From the NCBI RefSeq assembly GCF_022919835.1, contig NZ_CP095074.1, positions 186,001-250,000 on the forward strand: DNA of 64,000 nucleotides. The letters run 5' to 3'. The DNA comes from Halobacillus shinanisalinarum. GTDB taxonomy: Bacteria; Bacillota; Bacilli; Bacillales; Halobacillaceae. The position numbers and the translations under genes were made by a program. Below the pieces are notes generated by a model. That model was given only the letters and a program-made list of their open reading frames with translations, was not told where the DNA came from and searched no databases. Below, piece by piece: positions 63,239 through 64,000 of the stretch (its first letter is position 1; each line of letters begins with the position of its first letter).

Positions 63239-64000
63239 TTACCCATGTATTTGATTGCCATCAACGGCCATGGCCGCCTCACCAATAGCTTCAGACAGCG
63301 TTGGATGGGGATGAATGCTTTCAGCGATTTCCCAAGGTGTCGCGTCCAATACTTTAGCAAGCCCAGCCTCAGAAATCATGTCTGTCACATGTGGACCAAT
63401 CATATGGACACCGAGTAAGTCATCATTCTCTTTATTTGCAATGATTTTTACAAAACCATCTGTCTCACCAAAAACAAGGGCTTTTCCAATTGCCTGAAAT
63501 GGAAACTTGCCAACTTTCACTTCGTATCCTTGTTTTTTCGCCTGCTGCTCAGTTAAACCAACACTAGCTACCTCCGGATTTGAATAAATACATGTTGGTA
63601 CTTGATCAGAGTTCATTGGATGTGGATGATTATTCGCCATATGTTCCACTGCAATGATACCTTCATGTGAAGCTACGTGAGCCAGTTGCATTCCACCAAT
63701 GACATCCCCAATTGCGTAAATATGAGATTCTTTTGTTTGATAATTTGCATTCGTTTGAATGAAGCCATTTTCTACTTCAATATCCGTATTTTCAAGACCG
63801 ATATTATTGATATTTGCCGCGCGGCCTACAGACACGAGCATTCGTTCGGCCTCATAGGTAACGGTTTCCCCATCCACTTCTGCTTGAATGGCTACACCGT
63901 TATCTTTTTGCAATGTCTCCGAAAGAACTTTGGCATCTGTAACGATCTCGACACCTTTTTTCTTCATTTGCTTCAACATCTCTTTAGAAATATCCTGATC
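63239..64000 (-). CDS. lpdV: Dihydrolipoyl dehydrogenase E3 (partial, C-terminal part)
   Basis: The C-terminal 253 residues of a dihydrolipoyl dehydrogenase; the gene continues past the right edge, so the internal ATG at 63979 is not the start (the frame upstream reads DQDISKE). Visible are the second FAD/NAD part (YAIGDVIGGMQLAHVASHEG) and the dimer domain with the catalytic His-Glu pair in SIHPHPTLSEAIGEAA. It reoxidises the lipoyl arm of BkdB. The redox-active CxxxxC site lies in the missing N-terminal part. Confidence 0.95.
   Translation of the reverse strand, partial: DQDISKEMLKQMKKKGVEIVTDAKVLSETLQKDNGVAIQAEVDGETVTYEAERMLVSVGRAANINNIGLENTDIEVENGFIQTNANYQTKESHIYAIGDVIGGMQLAHVASHEGIIAVEHMANNHPHPMNSDQVPTCIYSNPEVASVGLTEQQAKKQGYEVKVGKFPFQAIGKALVFGETDGFVKIIANKENDDLLGVHMIGPHVTDMISEAGLAKVLDATPWEIAESIHPHPTLSEAIGEAAMAVDGNQIHG

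Noticed and set aside
1..64000. tRNA, rRNA, CRISPR arrays, IS transposases, prophage genes
   Set aside because: None was seen while reading both strands; no regular direct repeats with constant spacers and no transposase-like frame.

Overview
The window reads as low-GC chromosomal DNA from an endospore-forming member of the Bacillaceae. From general resemblance I would guess a salt-tolerant genus such as Halobacillus, Thalassobacillus or Virgibacillus, but the sequence does not settle the genus. Most of it is collinear with the B. subtilis block running from res-rluB-spm-dacB through scp, lysA, spoVA, spoIIA-sigF, dacF, deo genes, xerD, fur, spoIIM, yqxK, nudF, yqk, yqj, brxB to the bkd operon. 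No rRNA, tRNA, CRISPR array, intact IS element or prophage was seen.

Region by region. 1-7.9 kb (minus strand): resB (cut by the window edge), resA, rluB, spmB, spmA, dacB, a repeat-filled gap, a frameshifted ypuI, then scpB-scpA. 8-13.4 kb (plus strand): an accessory stretch with ypuF (DUF309) and an operon csbB-gtcA-yfhO, which encodes all three parts of a lipid-linked sugar system for modifying cell-surface polymer; it is flanked by copies of a structured intergenic repeat. 13.4-31.5 kb (minus strand): ribT, a 29-residue membrane peptide, an M50-type protease, a frameshifted ppiB, lysA, the spoVA operon with a good sigma-G promoter, sigF-spoIIAB-spoIIAA, dacF, pdp-pupG-drm, xerD, yqzK, fur, spoIIM, yqxK (EndoQ-like) and nudF.

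32-41.9 kb is mixed in strand: aldo-keto reductase yqkF, yqkE, yqkB, yqjQ, yqjP, yqjN, a glycerophosphodiesterase, namA, rnz and an aldehyde dehydrogenase. 42-48.9 kb is accessory: a YczE-like membrane protein, a divergent DMT exporter and XRE-cupin regulator around a perfect 13-bp inverted repeat, a decayed SDR gene, an acetolactate-synthase-like enzyme paired with an aldehyde dehydrogenase, and a second gene remnant. 48.9-64 kb: glutamate dehydrogenase, a Q-rich small protein, DNA polymerase IV with a LexA-type box, a propionate/methylmalonyl-CoA operon containing a B12-domain/epimerase fusion, a Prli42-like miniprotein, an L,D-transpeptidase, YqjA, BrxB, and the branched-chain 2-oxoacid dehydrogenase genes bkdB, bkdAB, bkdAA and lpdV (cut by the window edge).

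The main functional themes are sporulation and germination (spm, dacB/dacF, spoVA, spoIIA-sigF, spoIIM), nucleoside salvage (pdp, pupG, drm), branched-chain and odd-chain acyl-CoA catabolism (bkd plus methylmalonyl-CoA genes), and envelope modification (csbB-gtcA-yfhO). Two conserved genes, ypuI and ppiB, each carry what looks like the loss of one G from a G-run; this may be sequence error rather than biology.
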